In this document: positions 30,681 through 41,151 of the stretch, one piece after another
Layout: every line of letters starts with the position of its first letter
Position numbering within the stretch: the first letter of the stretch is position 1
Made by a program: the position numbers and the translations under genes
The notes under the pieces: generated by a model
What the model saw: the letters and a program-made list of their open reading frames with translations, nothing else
What the model was told of the DNA's origin: nothing
Databases searched by the model: none
DNA from: Acidimicrobiia bacterium
GTDB taxonomy: Bacteria; Actinomycetota; Acidimicrobiia; Acidimicrobiales; AC-14
NCBI GenBank assembly: GCA_023265025.1
Contig: JAHFUP010000005.1
Span: 51,871-115,870, forward strand
DNA: 64,000 nt
Direction of reading: 5' to 3'

Positions 30681-31327
30681 GCATCGTCCTGGTCGTACGG
30701 GGCGCGGGCGGTGGGCTCGTACTCGGGCTCCTCGGTCGACTTGGCCGCCTTGATGAACGCCCGGACCTTCACCGGATCCTTCACCCCGGGCGACTTCTCG
30801 ACCCCGCTGGCCACGTCGACCCCCCACGGGTGGACCCGGGCGATGGCCTCGACGACATTGTCCGGTGTCAGGCCGCCGGCCAGCATGAGCCGCAGGCCGC
30901 CGGGCACCTCGGCGAGTGCCCAGTCGAAGATCTGCCCGGAGCCGGGGCTGGGGGCGTCGAGGATGATCACGTCGGCCCCGTAATCCGCGGCCCGGGCCAC
31001 CGCCGGCGCCCCGGCGGGGAAGGCCTGGAAGAGGAACGGCACCCGCTCGCGGACCCAGCGGGCCTGGTCGGCCGTCTCGTGGCCGTGGAGCTGGGCCGCC
31101 CGCAGGCCGACGGTGTTGACGATCTCCACCACCCGGGCCGGCGCCTCGTCCCGGAACACGCCGACAGTCATGACCTCCGTCGGCAGCCGCTTGACGATGT
31201 CGGACGCGATGCCCGGCGCGATCTGCCGGGGCGACGGGGCGAAGACGAACCCCACGGCGTCGGCGCCCATGGCCACGGCGAGCAGGGCGTCGGCCTCGTT
31301 GGTCATGCCCTCGATCTTGACGAACAC
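30677..31327 (-). CDS. trpF: Phosphoribosylanthranilate isomerase
   Basis: VKIEGMTNEADALLAVAMGADAVGFVFAPSPRQI; LMLAGGLTPDNV; ATGA overlap with trpB. Confidence 0.95.
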   Translation of the reverse strand: MFVKIEGMTNEADALLAVAMGADAVGFVFAPSPRQIAPGIASDIVKRLPTEVMTVGVFRDEAPARVVEIVNTVGLRAAQLHGHETADQARWVRERVPFLFQAFPAGAPAVARAADYGADVIILDAPSPGSGQIFDWALAEVPGGLRLMLAGGLTPDNVVEAIARVHPWGVDVASGVEKSPGVKDPVKVRAFIKAAKSTEEPEYEPTARAPYDQDDA

Positions 31328-31377
31328 CCCCTGACGGTACCGGCTGGCGCTTCCGGTTTGTGCTTCTATAGGCGGCC

Positions 31378-32175
31378 ATGCCCCCGACCTCGGTCGGCTG
31401 GGCCGAAGCGCTCGGGGCGGTCGCGTCCATGGCCCGCCGCATCTCCTCGCTGATCCGCTCCATCTCCGACCCGGACGCGCCGGCCCTCGGGGTCTGGACC
31501 GTCGGCGAGCTGGCCGCCCACGTCACCCACGTCTTCGAGGTCGACCTCGACCTCCTGAACGAGGTGCCGTCGCCGCTGGACGACCTCGCCGACCTCGGGG
31601 AGATGACCCAGGCCAAGGTGCGCGACGAGGCGGTGTGCGACCCGGCGGCGCTGGCCGACCGGGTGGAGCGCGCCGCCGGCGAGTTCCTGCGCATCGCCCA
31701 GGGGATGCGGGGCACCGAGCCCCGGCTGTGGGTGGGCGGGGTCAAGGCGACGGCGACGCTGCTGGCCTGCCACATCATGAACGAGTCGATGGTCCACGGC
31801 CTGGACCTGGCCGGCGGTCGTTGGAAGATCGAGCGGCGCGATGCCCGGCTGGCGTTCGAGGGGTTCATCTGCCCGATGTACCGGTCGCTCGGCCGGCCGT
31901 CCTTCGCCGTCCATCCCGGGAAGGCCGCCGGCGTGCGGGCCACCTACGACATCCGGGTCCGTGGCGGGGGGCGCTGGTTCCTCGTCTTCGCCGACGGCGG
32001 GCTGCGGATCGAGGAGCCCTCGGTCCGGGCGGTCGACTGCCACCTCTGGGCCGACCCGCGGGCCATCATGCTGCTGGCATGGCACCGGACGGGCCTGGCC
32101 GGCCCGGTGCTCAAGCTGCAGGTCCTCCCGTGGGGCAAAAGCCGTGGCTGGCGTTCCGCCTACCGGGCCTGCTGA
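31378..32175 (+). CDS. Maleylpyruvate isomerase-like (MDMPI/DinB) mycothiol-dependent-enzyme-family protein
   Basis: LGVWTVGELAAHVTHVFEVDLDLL N-terminal domain, followed by SCP2-like C-terminal region. Confidence 0.6.
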   Translation: MPPTSVGWAEALGAVASMARRISSLIRSISDPDAPALGVWTVGELAAHVTHVFEVDLDLLNEVPSPLDDLADLGEMTQAKVRDEAVCDPAALADRVERAAGEFLRIAQGMRGTEPRLWVGGVKATATLLACHIMNESMVHGLDLAGGRWKIERRDARLAFEGFICPMYRSLGRPSFAVHPGKAAGVRATYDIRVRGGGRWFLVFADGGLRIEEPSVRAVDCHLWADPRAIMLLAWHRTGLAGPVLKLQVLPWGKSRGWRSAYRAC

Positions 32176-32187
32176 AGCTTCCCTGAC

Positions 32188-33447
32188 TCAGCCGTCCAGG
32201 CGGTTGTTCAGGAAGTCGTCGTAGGCGGACAGGTCGAGCAGGCCGTGGCCGGAGTAGGAGAAGAGGATGACGCGCTCAGCGCCCTCCTCCTTGGCCAGCA
32301 GGGCCTCGTCGACCGCGGCCCGGATGGCATGCGCCGTCTCCGGCGCCGGGATCGTGCCCTGGGTCCGGGCGAACTGGACGGCGGCCTCGAACACCTTGCC
32401 CTGGGGGTAGGCGACGGCCTCCATCCGTCCCGCCTGGACCAGGTTCGAGATGATCGGGGCATCGCCGTGATAGCGGAGGCCGCCGGCGTGGATGGGGGGC
32501 GGCACGAAGTCGTGGCCGAGGGTGTACATCGCCAGCAGCGGCGTCATGCCGGCGGTGTCGCCGAAGTCGTAGTCGAATCGTCCCGACGTGAGCGTCGGGC
32601 ACGACGACGGCTCGACGGCCATGAGCCGCACGCCGGCGTCGGGCACGAAGGGCAGGGCGATGCCGGCCAGGTTGGATCCACCACCACAGCTGCCGATGAC
32701 GACGTCGGGAAGGTCCTCGCCGGCCAGGGCCAGCTGCTCCTTGGCCTCCAACCCGATCACGGTCTGGTGGAGCAGGACGTGGTTCAGCACCGACCCCAGC
32801 GCGTAGTGGGTGTCGGGCCGGGAGCCGGCGTCGCGCACCGCATCGCTGATGGCGGTGCCGAGGGAGCCCGGGTGCGTCGGGTCGTCGACCGGCGACGGCT
32901 CGACAGTGCCGCCCCACGTCTCGATCATGATGCGGCGGTAGGGCTTCTGCTCGTACGACGCCCGCACCATGTAGACCTTGCACTCCATGCCGAAGAGGGC
33001 GCACGCCAGCGACAGCGCGCTCCCCCACTGGCCGGCACCGGTCTCCGTGGCCAGGCGGTGGACGCCCTCCTGCTTGTTGTAGAACGCCTGCGGCACTGCG
33101 GTGTTCGGCTTGTGGGACCCCGCCGGCGACACCGACTCGTCCTTGAAGTAGATGCGGGCCGGCGTGCCGAGGGCCTGCTCCAGCCGTCGCGCCCGCACGA
33201 GAGGCGTCGGGCGCCAGGTGCGCAGGATGTCGAGGACCTCGCCCGGCACGTCGACCCACGGGTCGGCGGTCACCTCCTGGCCGATGAGCGCCATCGGGAA
33301 GAGCGGTGCCAGGTCGTCGGGGCCGATCGGCTGGCGGGTCCCGGGGTGCAGGGGCGGCTGCAACGGGCTCGGCAGGTGGGGGACGACGTTGAACCACGCC
33401 GGCGGGATGCGGTCGGCGGGCAGCGTCCAGCGGTCGATCGTGCTCAT
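32188..33447 (-). CDS. TrpB2-type tryptophan synthase beta-like PLP enzyme
   Basis: [40 protein letters not shown] (TrpB2-type lysine motif); N-terminal [26 protein letters not shown]. Confidence 0.92.
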   Translation of the reverse strand: MSTIDRWTLPADRIPPAWFNVVPHLPSPLQPPLHPGTRQPIGPDDLAPLFPMALIGQEVTADPWVDVPGEVLDILRTWRPTPLVRARRLEQALGTPARIYFKDESVSPAGSHKPNTAVPQAFYNKQEGVHRLATETGAGQWGSALSLACALFGMECKVYMVRASYEQKPYRRIMIETWGGTVEPSPVDDPTHPGSLGTAISDAVRDAGSRPDTHYALGSVLNHVLLHQTVIGLEAKEQLALAGEDLPDVVIGSCGGGSNLAGIALPFVPDAGVRLMAVEPSSCPTLTSGRFDYDFGDTAGMTPLLAMYTLGHDFVPPPIHAGGLRYHGDAPIISNLVQAGRMEAVAYPQGKVFEAAVQFARTQGTIPAPETAHAIRAAVDEALLAKEEGAERVILFSYSGHGLLDLSAYDDFLNNRLDG

Positions 33448-34223
33448 AGCGTCCCTTCTCTCAGTCGCCGTACGGCCTCTGCCGGGTCGGGCGAGGTGAC
33501 CAGGTGCTCGCCGACGAGTACGCCGTCGTAGCCGGCGTCGCGTAAACGGACCAGGTCGTCGGCCGTCTCGATGCCCGACTCGGCCACCTTCAGTATCCCC
33601 GCCGGGATGACGCGGGCCAGCCGGATGGCCCGCAGCTTGTCGACCTCGAACGTCCGAAGGTCGCGCTGGTTGACCCCGATCATGTCCGGGTTGACCCGCA
33701 GGCCCCGCTTGAGCTCGTCGGCGTCGTGGACCTCGACCAACGCGCCCAAGCCGAGGTCGTGGGCGAGGGTGTGGAAGCGCTTCAGCTCCTCGTCGGACAG
33801 GGCGGCCACGATGAGCAGGAGGGCGTCGGCGCCCATGATGCGGGCGTCGTACACGTCCCGCTCGTCGACGGTGAAGTCCTTGCGCAGCGCCGGCAGGTTG
33901 GTCGCATCGCGGGCTGCGGCCAGGTCCTCCGGTGAGCCGCCGAAGAACTCCCAGTCGGTGAGCACCGACAGGGCGACGGCGCCGCCGTCGGCATAGGCCT
34001 GCGCCAGCTCGGCCGGATCGAGGTCGGGCGCCAGGTCGCCCTTGGACGGCGACCGCCGCTTGATCTCGGCGATGACGTCCAGACCCCACCGCCCCATGGA
34101 CTTCCGAAACTTCCGGGGCGGTGGCGACGCCTCGGCCTGCTCCCTGAGCAGGTTGGCGTCACGGGTGTCGGCCGCCGCCGCCTGCCTGTGGGCGGCGACG
34201 ATGCGGTCGAGCACGGTTCCCAT
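33444..34223 (-). CDS. trpC: Indole-3-glycerol phosphate synthase
   Basis: [51 protein letters not shown] overlap with trpB2. Confidence 0.95.
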   Translation of the reverse strand: MGTVLDRIVAAHRQAAAADTRDANLLREQAEASPPPRKFRKSMGRWGLDVIAEIKRRSPSKGDLAPDLDPAELAQAYADGGAVALSVLTDWEFFGGSPEDLAAARDATNLPALRKDFTVDERDVYDARIMGADALLLIVAALSDEELKRFHTLAHDLGLGALVEVHDADELKRGLRVNPDMIGVNQRDLRTFEVDKLRAIRLARVIPAGILKVAESGIETADDLVRLRDAGYDGVLVGEHLVTSPDPAEAVRRLREGTL

Positions 34224-34268
34224 TGGTTCGAAGCGTAGTTGTCGCACCCCCCTGGTTTTCTGGTGCCC

Positions 34269-35176
34269 GTGGAAGCCGACCGCCTCATCGCCGAGATCGC
34301 CGCCGCCCAACACGGCGCGGTAGCCCGCAGCCAGTTGCTGGAGGCCGGCGTGCCGAGCCACGTGATCGCCCATCGCCTCCGCAGTGGGCTCCTCGTCGGC
34401 CTTCACGCCGGCGTGTACCGGTCGACCAGTACGCCGGTGACCTGGCATCAACGCATCGCCGCCGCCGCCCTTGCCGCCGGCCCAGGTGCAGTTGCATCGC
34501 ATCGTGCTGCAGCCTTCCTGCACGGCCTCGATGGAATCGAGCCGAAGCCGGAGGTGACGGTCGGCCGGAATTCCGCGCCCCGAGCTCAAGGGATGATCGT
34601 CCATAGATCGGCCGCTCTGGCGCCGGCAGACGTTGAGCTCCGCGACGGCATTCGTCGCACCCGCCCACCCGCCACCCCGCTGACGCTTGCCACGGTTGTG
34701 TCGGCGACACACTCGAGCGTGCGCTCGACGACGCCCTCGTTCGCGGGCTGGTGAGCTGCGCCCAGTTGCAACGGCGGTTGGACGCCGCAGGCCGCAAGGG
34801 CAGAGCGGGCGCGGCGGCCCTCGGCGCGATGCTCGCCACGCGGTCGTCGGGTCCCCGTTGGACCCAGAGCGAGTTCGAGCGTCGACTCTTCCGCCTCCTC
34901 CGTATGGCCGGCGTCCCCCTTCCTGTCCCGCAGTTCGAGGTCGTGCTCCCGAACGGTCGGCGGGCGTTCCTGGACTTCGCCTGGCCCGACGTCCGCCTCG
35001 CCCTGGAGGCCAACAGCTACCGCCACCACGCCGGCCGCCTGGCCTGGTCGCGGGATAACACCCGCAACAGGGCGGTCATCGCCGTGGGCTGGCGGATCGT
35101 GCCCGTGACCTGGGAGGACCTTGTCGGCGCCCCCGACGAGCTCGTCGCGATGGTGCTGCGGGCGCGAGCAGCATGA
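34269..35176 (+). pseudogene. AbiEi-type wHTH domain + DUF559 (Vsr/restriction-fold) protein split by an apparent 1-nt deletion near 34705
   Basis: Frame 1: EADRLIAEIAAAQHGAVARSQLLEAGVPSHVIAHRLRSG; frame 2: SEFERRLFRLLRMAGVPLPVPQFEVVLPNGRRAFLDFAWPDVRLALEAN. Restoring 1 nt gives continuous ...VVSADTLERALDDALVRGLVSCAQLQRRLD... Confidence 0.75.
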
Positions 35177-35223
35177 AGTGGGCACCGTTTTGCAGTCCTG
35201 GTCTACAAAACAGTGCCCACTTC
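35175..35223. repeat. Long inverted repeat (18-bp arms, 17/18 match, 13-nt loop) at the 3' end of the DUF559 gene
   Basis: GAAGTGGGCACCGTTTTG ... CAAAACAGTGCCCACTTC. Confidence 0.85.
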
Positions 35224-35234
35224 GGCGTGCGACG

Positions 35235-35921
35235 ATGGTCGACGGGATGAGCGAGGCGACCGTCGTGGTGGTGGAGGACGACCCGAACATCGCCGACCTG
35301 GTGGAGCTGTACCTGCGCCAGGAGGGGTTCCGGGTCGTGCAGGCGTCCACCGGCGAGAAGGGCATCGAGGCGGTCCGCAACCAGCGGCCGCGCATGGTGA
35401 TCCTCGACGTCGGTCTACCCGGCGGCATGGACGGGCTGGAGGTCTGCCGGCGCCTCCGGGCCGACACCGACGTCCCCATCCTCATGCTCACCGCGCGCGA
35501 CGACGAGATCGACCGGGTGCTCGGCCTGGAGCTGGGCGCCGACGACTACGTCACCAAGCCCTTCGCCCCCCGGGAGCTCGTCGCCCGGGTGCGGGCCATC
35601 CTCCGCCGCACCGACGGGCCGCGTCCCGACAGCACCGACGTGCTCCTCGCCGGCGACGTCGAGGTCGACGTCAAGCGGCGGGAGGCCCGCCTGGCCGGCG
35701 AGGTCGTGCCCCTCGCCACCCGGGAGTTCGACCTGCTGCGCTACCTCGCCGAGAACGCCGGCCTGGCCCTCACCCGCCAGCAGCTGCTCGACGGGGTCTG
35801 GGGCCACGGGTGGTACGGCGACGAGCGCACGGTCGACGTCCACGTGCGCCAGCTGCGCAAGAAGCTCGGCGCCGGCCTGCCCCTCGCCACCGTGTGGGGC
35901 GTCGGCTACCGGCTCGGCTGA
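35235..35921 (+). CDS. OmpR-family two-component response regulator
   Basis: VVVVEDDPNIADLVELYLRQEGF receiver, LTARDDEIDRVLGLELGADDYVTKPF, C-terminal wHTH. Confidence 0.93.
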   Translation: MVDGMSEATVVVVEDDPNIADLVELYLRQEGFRVVQASTGEKGIEAVRNQRPRMVILDVGLPGGMDGLEVCRRLRADTDVPILMLTARDDEIDRVLGLELGADDYVTKPFAPRELVARVRAILRRTDGPRPDSTDVLLAGDVEVDVKRREARLAGEVVPLATREFDLLRYLAENAGLALTRQQLLDGVWGHGWYGDERTVDVHVRQLRKKLGAGLPLATVWGVGYRLG

Positions 35922-37303
35922 TGACCCGCCGGCTGACCCTCACCATGGTGGCGGTGGTCACCGGCGCCCTGCTGGTGGCCACCGCCGGCACGCTCGTCGT
36001 CACGACGCTGGAGGCCCGCGACCAGGCCCGGCGGGAGCTCGGCGCGCAGGCCCAACGGCTGGCCCGGCGGATCGAGACGCTGCCGCTCGGGCTGGCCGCG
36101 GTGCGGGCCGCGCTCCGGCTGGAGGACGGCGCGGTGGTGTGCTTCGGGCCGGCGTGCCCGGCCCGACAGAGTGCCGTCCCCGCTGGCCTGACCGAAGCCG
36201 ACCTCGACGTCGCCCGCCTTCGCAATGGCGGCATCGTCACCGGCACCAAGGGCCGGCTGGTGTTCGCCGCCGCGCCGTCGACGGAGCGTGCGGACAACCT
36301 CATGGCCGTGGTGCTGACCAGGCGGGTCGGGACGACGTCGGCCGTGCTCGGCCCGTGGTTCTTCGTGCTCGTCCTGCTCACCCTCGTCGGCGCGGCCGCG
36401 GTGGCGACCAACCTCGGCCGGCGCCTCACCCGGCCGCTGCGCGAGGCGCAGGTCGCCACCGGCAGGATCGCCTCCGGCGACCTGGCCGCACGGGTCCCCG
36501 AGAACCCCGACGACGGCGAGGAGCTGGCCGGCCTGGCCCGGTCGATCAACGCCATGGCCGAGGGCCTCGAGCGGGCCAAGGGCCTGGAGCGCCAGTTCCT
36601 CCTGTCGGTCTCCCACGACCTGCGCACGCCGCTCACGTCCATCCGAGGCTTCGCCGAGGCCCTCGCCGAGGGCCGGGCGCCCGATCCGGCCCACGCCGCC
36701 GGCATCATCAGCGCCGAGGCCCGCCGGCTGGAGCGGCTCGTCGCCGACCTCCTGGAACTGGCCAAGCTCGACGCCCGCCGCTTCACCCTCGACGTCCGCG
36801 CCACCGACGTCGCCGAGGTCGTCACCGACACCGCCGAGGGGTTCCGGCCCGCGGCAGACGCCGCCGGCATCGCCCTGACCGTGACCGATCAGCAGGGGCT
36901 CATGGCCGCCGCCGACCCCGACCGCCTGGCGCAGATCCTGGCCAACCTCGTCGAGAACGCGCTGAAGTTCGCCCGCACCACGATCGCCGTGGGCAGCGCC
37001 CGCGCCGGCGCCGGCATCGCGGTGTGGGTGGAGGACGACGGGCCCGGCATCCCCGTCGACGACCTGCCCCATGTGTTTGAGCCGTTCTGGCACTCGACCC
37101 GGTCGCCGGCGCGCGAGGTCGGCACCGGGCTCGGCCTGGCCATCGTGGCCGAGCTGGTGGCCGCCATGGGTGGGACGGTCCAGGCGGAGCCGCTCGCCGC
37201 CGGCGGGACGAGGATGGTGGTGGGCCTGCGGCCGTGGCTCAGCGGGGACGCGTGGTCGTCGGCGCCGGCGGCGCCGGCGCCGCCGCGCACGGAGGCAGGT
37301 TGA
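35921..37303 (+). CDS. Sensor histidine kinase (HAMP, HisKA, HATPase)
   Basis: LLSVSHDLRTPLTSIRGFAEAL H-box, LANLVENALKFA N-box, GTGLGLAIVAELVAAMGG; TGATG overlap with the response regulator. Confidence 0.93.
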   Translation: MTRRLTLTMVAVVTGALLVATAGTLVVTTLEARDQARRELGAQAQRLARRIETLPLGLAAVRAALRLEDGAVVCFGPACPARQSAVPAGLTEADLDVARLRNGGIVTGTKGRLVFAAAPSTERADNLMAVVLTRRVGTTSAVLGPWFFVLVLLTLVGAAAVATNLGRRLTRPLREAQVATGRIASGDLAARVPENPDDGEELAGLARSINAMAEGLERAKGLERQFLLSVSHDLRTPLTSIRGFAEALAEGRAPDPAHAAGIISAEARRLERLVADLLELAKLDARRFTLDVRATDVAEVVTDTAEGFRPAADAAGIALTVTDQQGLMAAADPDRLAQILANLVENALKFARTTIAVGSARAGAGIAVWVEDDGPGIPVDDLPHVFEPFWHSTRSPAREVGTGLGLAIVAELVAAMGGTVQAEPLAAGGTRMVVGLRPWLSGDAWSSAPAAPAPPRTEAG

Positions 37304-38072
37304 CGGTGGTCGCCGCCGCGTTGGCGACCGTGAGGATCAGGGACCTGGCCCCTTCGGCCGCGCAGCGGATGATCCACGCCGCGGCGCCATTGCCGTCGGT
37401 GACGGCCTGAGGGTTCGACTCGAGCAGTATCCCGGGCGCCGGTGCGAGGGCCAGCAGCACGCCGGCCCGGGGCGTGAGCGACGGCCGGCCCTGGTCGTCC
37501 ACCCGGCCGATACCCACCTGGATGGTCACGGTGGCCGGCTGGTCCACCCGGGGCGGGCTGGGGTTCACCATGGCCGTGATCTTCTCGCCGCCGGCGGCGG
37601 GCATCCGCAGGTCGATCGTCTTCCGCTCGTTGGCGGCCAGGAAGAACGACTCCACCGGCGACACCGCGTAGTCGGGCGGCCGGAACGCGCGGACACGGTA
37701 CGACCCGCCCAGGATGAACGGCAGCTGCCAGGAGCCGCCGCCGGTCGTGGCGATGTCCATGGTGACGATGGCCTTTCCCAGCAGGCGCTCGATGCGGACC
37801 GTCGCCCCGTCGACCGGCCCGCCGGGGCCGCTGACGGTGCCACCGATGGTCGCCTCGCCGGGGCCCATGCCGAGCATGGTGGTGACCGTGGTCGTCGGCT
37901 TGAGCGTGGTCGACGTGGTGGTGGGGCGCGGCGTCGTGACCGTCGTGGGCGGGAGCGTCGTCTCGGTGACCGCGGTCGTCGGCGCCGCCACCACCTCGGG
38001 GTCCGAATCGCGGCACGCGCCGGCGACGATCGCCAGCAGCACGCCGGCCACGACCAGAGCCCGACGTCGCAC
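37239..38072 (-). CDS. Putative lipoprotein with carboxypeptidase regulatory-like domain
   Basis: Lipobox LLAIVAGAC; Thr-rich linker; GTVSGPGGPVDGATVRIERLLG domain; overlaps the kinase 3' end by 65 bp convergently. Confidence 0.7.
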   Translation of the reverse strand: MRRRALVVAGVLLAIVAGACRDSDPEVVAAPTTAVTETTLPPTTVTTPRPTTTSTTLKPTTTVTTMLGMGPGEATIGGTVSGPGGPVDGATVRIERLLGKAIVTMDIATTGGGSWQLPFILGGSYRVRAFRPPDYAVSPVESFFLAANERKTIDLRMPAAGGEKITAMVNPSPPRVDQPATVTIQVGIGRVDDQGRPSLTPRAGVLLALAPAPGILLESNPQAVTDGNGAAAWIIRCAAEGARSLILTVANAAATTVNLPPCAAAPAPPAPTTTRPR

Positions 38073-38074
38073 CG

Positions 38075-38884
38075 TCAGGGCACCAACGGCAACGCCTCAA
38101 CCCGCGCCGGCGACGAGCCACCATCCCACTCGACGACCACGTCGGCTGGCGTCTCGACGGCGCGGCGGACGTAGGCCAGGGCGACGGCGGCGCCGGCACG
38201 GGGCGAGAAGGCCACGCTGGTCAGCCGGCCGGTCTCCTTGCCGTCGGCGTGGATGGTGGCCCCGGCCGGCGGCATGGCCCCGTCGCCCAGGATGACGCCC
38301 CGCAGGCGGCGAGGGACGTTGCCACCCCGCGAGTCGATGCGGGCGACCAGCTCCTGGCCGGTGTAGCAGCCCTTGGTGAAGCTGACCGACATGTCGACCA
38401 CGCCGGCCTCGGCCGGGATCGTCCCCTCGTCGAGCTCCCGGCCCATGACGGGGATGCCGGCCTCGATCCGCACCGCCTCGTATGCCTCCATGGAGCACGT
38501 CCGGACGCCGTCGGGCGCGGTTGGCGACTCCCCCACCACGTCGACGCCGGCCAGCCCCGGCCAGTCGGCGACCACGCCGCCGTCCACGACGTCGTGCGCC
38601 GCCGGCCCCCGCACGGCGACACACCGCCACGCCAGGGGGTCGAGATCGCACTTGACCCGCAGCTTGAACCGGTTCAGGCGCTCGATCACCGCCGCCCCGA
38701 AGCCGGCGTCGGTCTCCAGCACCAGCTCCTCCTCCCCGGAGCGGAGGACCCGTAGGAACGCGGTCACCTTGCCCTGCGGCTGCAGCAGCAGGGCCCACGT
38801 CGACTCGCCCGCCGCCAGCCGGGCGATGTCCTGGGACAGCTGGCCCTGGAGGAAGGTGATCACGTCGGGGCCTGTGGCCCGCAC
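38075..38884 (-). CDS. ygfZ: YgfZ/GcvT-domain (folate-binding) protein; N-terminus may extend upstream
   Basis: VSFTKGCYTGQELVARIDSRGGNVPRRLRG signature (KGCYxGQE). Confidence 0.9.
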   Translation of the reverse strand: MRATGPDVITFLQGQLSQDIARLAAGESTWALLLQPQGKVTAFLRVLRSGEEELVLETDAGFGAAVIERLNRFKLRVKCDLDPLAWRCVAVRGPAAHDVVDGGVVADWPGLAGVDVVGESPTAPDGVRTCSMEAYEAVRIEAGIPVMGRELDEGTIPAEAGVVDMSVSFTKGCYTGQELVARIDSRGGNVPRRLRGVILGDGAMPPAGATIHADGKETGRLTSVAFSPRAGAAVALAYVRRAVETPADVVVEWDGGSSPARVEALPLVP

Positions 38885-38948
38885 GAAGTCACGAGGCAGG
38901 TCGACGGCGCCGGCTGAGGTGCGGAAGGCGTCGTAGTCGGTGGTGAGG

Positions 38949-40481
38949 TCAGGATGCAGGAGCCGGCTCCTCTACTGGGTTGTTCCGCATGCGCCGGGCG
39001 GCAGGGACGGCGGCCAGCAGGGCGGCGGCCTTGTTGCGGCACTCCTCGTCCTCGGCGGCCGGGTCGCTGTCGGCGACGATGCCGGCGCCGGCCTGGACCG
39101 ACGCCCGGCCGTCGGCGGCCACGAGCATGGTGCGGATGGCGATGGCGGTGTCGAGGTTGCCCGAGAAGTCGAGGTAGCCCACCACGCCGGCGTAGGGGCC
39201 CCGCTTGGTCGGCTCCAGCGAGTCGATGATCTCCATGGCCCGCACCTTCGGGGCGCCCGAGACGGTGCCGGCGGGCAGGGTGGCCCGCAGGACGTCGATC
39301 GGGCCCTTGCCGGCCTTCAGCTCGCCCGAGACCTGCGACGTGAGGTGCATGACGTGGCTGTAGCGCTCCAGCGTCATCAGCTCGTCGACGGTCTCGGTGC
39401 CGAAGCGCACGACCCGTCCGACGTCGTTGCGGGCCAGGTCCACGAGCATGATGTGCTCGGCGACCTCCTTGGGGTGCTCCATCAGCTCGCCGGCCAGCCG
39501 GCGGTCCTCCTCGGGGGTGCGGCCCCGCCGGCGGGTGCCGGCGATGGGGCGCGACACCACCTTGTTGTCCCGGAGCTGGACCATGGGCTCGGGCGACGAG
39601 CCCACGACGGTCACCGCCGGGTGGCGGAGGAAGTACATGTACGGGCTGGGGTTGACCTGGCGCAGGACGCGGTAGACGTCGAAGGGGTCGGCGCCGAGGT
39701 CGAGGTCGAAGCGCTGGGAGAGCACGACCTGGAAGATGTCGCCGGCCAGGATGTGCTCCTTGGCCACCTCGACGGCGTCGCAGTAGGCCCGCGGGCCGAC
39801 CGTCGACCGCACCTCGGGCAGCGGATCCGACGGGTCGGGCGGGACCGCCGGCAGGTACGCCAGCGGCCGGCCCAGGTCGGCGGCCGAGGCGTCGAGGCGG
39901 GCCGCGGCCTGGTCGTAGGCCACGTCGAGGTCGGCCGGCGTGGCCCCGGGCTCCACCAGCACGTTCTCGATCAGGCAGACCCGCTGGCGCCAGTGGTCGA
40001 AGGCGGCAAGGTGGCCGATGACCGACAGGACGGCGTCGGGAAAGCCGAGGTCGTCGGGCGGGACGTCGGGCAGCCGCTCGACCTCGCGCACCACGTCGTA
40101 GCCGAGGTAGCCGACCACGCCACCGTGCAGGGGCGGCAGGTCCGGCAGCACCGGCGACCGGTAGACCGAGAGGAGGCTTTCGAGCGCGGCCAGGACGCCC
40201 CGGTCGAGAGGCACGCCGCCGGGCAGTCGGCCGTCGACCTCGATGGTCCCGCCCCGGGCGACCAGCACGAGCGACGGTTCGCGACCGACGAAGGAGAAAC
40301 GGCCCCACGTGTCGCCGTTCTCGACCGACTCCAGCAGGAAGCCGCTGCGGGTCGGGCCGACGAGCTTGAGGAAGGCCGAGACCGGCGTCTCCAGGTCGGC
40401 GACGACCTCCCGCCACACCGGCACGACGGTGTGGCCGCCGGCGAGGGCGTGGAAGTCCGCCCTACTCGGTCGCAGCACCAA
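38949..40481 (-). CDS. trpE: Anthranilate synthase component I
   Basis: [55 protein letters not shown]. Confidence 0.93.
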   Translation of the reverse strand: MVLRPSRADFHALAGGHTVVPVWREVVADLETPVSAFLKLVGPTRSGFLLESVENGDTWGRFSFVGREPSLVLVARGGTIEVDGRLPGGVPLDRGVLAALESLLSVYRSPVLPDLPPLHGGVVGYLGYDVVREVERLPDVPPDDLGFPDAVLSVIGHLAAFDHWRQRVCLIENVLVEPGATPADLDVAYDQAAARLDASAADLGRPLAYLPAVPPDPSDPLPEVRSTVGPRAYCDAVEVAKEHILAGDIFQVVLSQRFDLDLGADPFDVYRVLRQVNPSPYMYFLRHPAVTVVGSSPEPMVQLRDNKVVSRPIAGTRRRGRTPEEDRRLAGELMEHPKEVAEHIMLVDLARNDVGRVVRFGTETVDELMTLERYSHVMHLTSQVSGELKAGKGPIDVLRATLPAGTVSGAPKVRAMEIIDSLEPTKRGPYAGVVGYLDFSGNLDTAIAIRTMLVAADGRASVQAGAGIVADSDPAAEDEECRNKAAALLAAVPAARRMRNNPVEEPAPAS

Positions 40482-40827
40482 AGGACCGGTAGAAACAGCT
40501 CCGCTCGCCCGTGTGGCACGCGCCCCGCCCCTCCTGCTCGACCACCAGGAGCAGGGTGTCGCCGTCGCAGTCGTAGAACGCCTCCCGCACGAACTGGCGG
40601 TCGCCCGACGTCTCGCCCTTGCACCAGTACTCCTGGCGGGACCGGCTCCAGAACCAGGTGCGCCCCGTCTCCAGCGTGCGCCGCAGCGAGTCGGAGTTCA
40701 TCCACGCCATCATCAGGACCTGGCCGGTCCCCTGCTCCTGCACGATGGCCGGGACGAGGCCCTCGGCGTTGAAGCTGACGTTGGCGAGATCTTCGTCTCG
40801 CGCCGAGATGGGAGTGGCAACCGGCAC
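40462..40827 (-). CDS. hisI: Phosphoribosyl-AMP cyclohydrolase
   Basis: [60 protein letters not shown]. Confidence 0.95.
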   Translation of the reverse strand: MPVATPISARDEDLANVSFNAEGLVPAIVQEQGTGQVLMMAWMNSDSLRRTLETGRTWFWSRSRQEYWCKGETSGDRQFVREAFYDCDGDTLLLVVEQEGRGACHTGERSCFYRSFGAATE

Positions 40828-40836
40828 GGACCCAGC

Positions 40837-41151
40837 CTACAAGTAGAGGCCGGTTCCGCCTTCGATGCGTTCGGAGGCCACCGCGTGGATGTCGCGCTCG
40901 CGGAGGATGAGGTAGTCCTCGCCGCGGACCTCGACCTCGTAGCGGTCCTCGGGGTTGAACAGCACCCTGTCGCCGGGCTCGATGTTGCGGACCTGGGGCC
41001 CGATGGCCACGACCTCGGCCCACGCCAGCCGCTTGGAGATCTGGGCGGTGGCCGGGATGAGGATGCCGCCCCGGCTGGCCCGCTCGCCGTCGTTCTGGGG
41101 GATCTGAACCAGCAGCCGGTCGCTCAGCATGGTGATCGGCTGCTTGGTCAC
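40837..41151 (-). CDS. groES: GroES-family co-chaperonin (no groEL adjacent)
   Basis: MLSDRLLVQIPQNDGERASRGGILIPATAQ...VVAIGP...GDRVLFNPEDRYEVEVRGEDYLILRERDIHAV. Confidence 0.85.
   Translation of the reverse strand: MTKQPITMLSDRLLVQIPQNDGERASRGGILIPATAQISKRLAWAEVVAIGPQVRNIEPGDRVLFNPEDRYEVEVRGEDYLILRERDIHAVASERIEGGTGLYL

Noticed and set aside
34239-35176. Active AbiE-type abortive infection system
   Set aside because: Only an AbiEi-like domain fused to DUF559, no AbiEii nucleotidyltransferase toxin, and the gene is frameshifted
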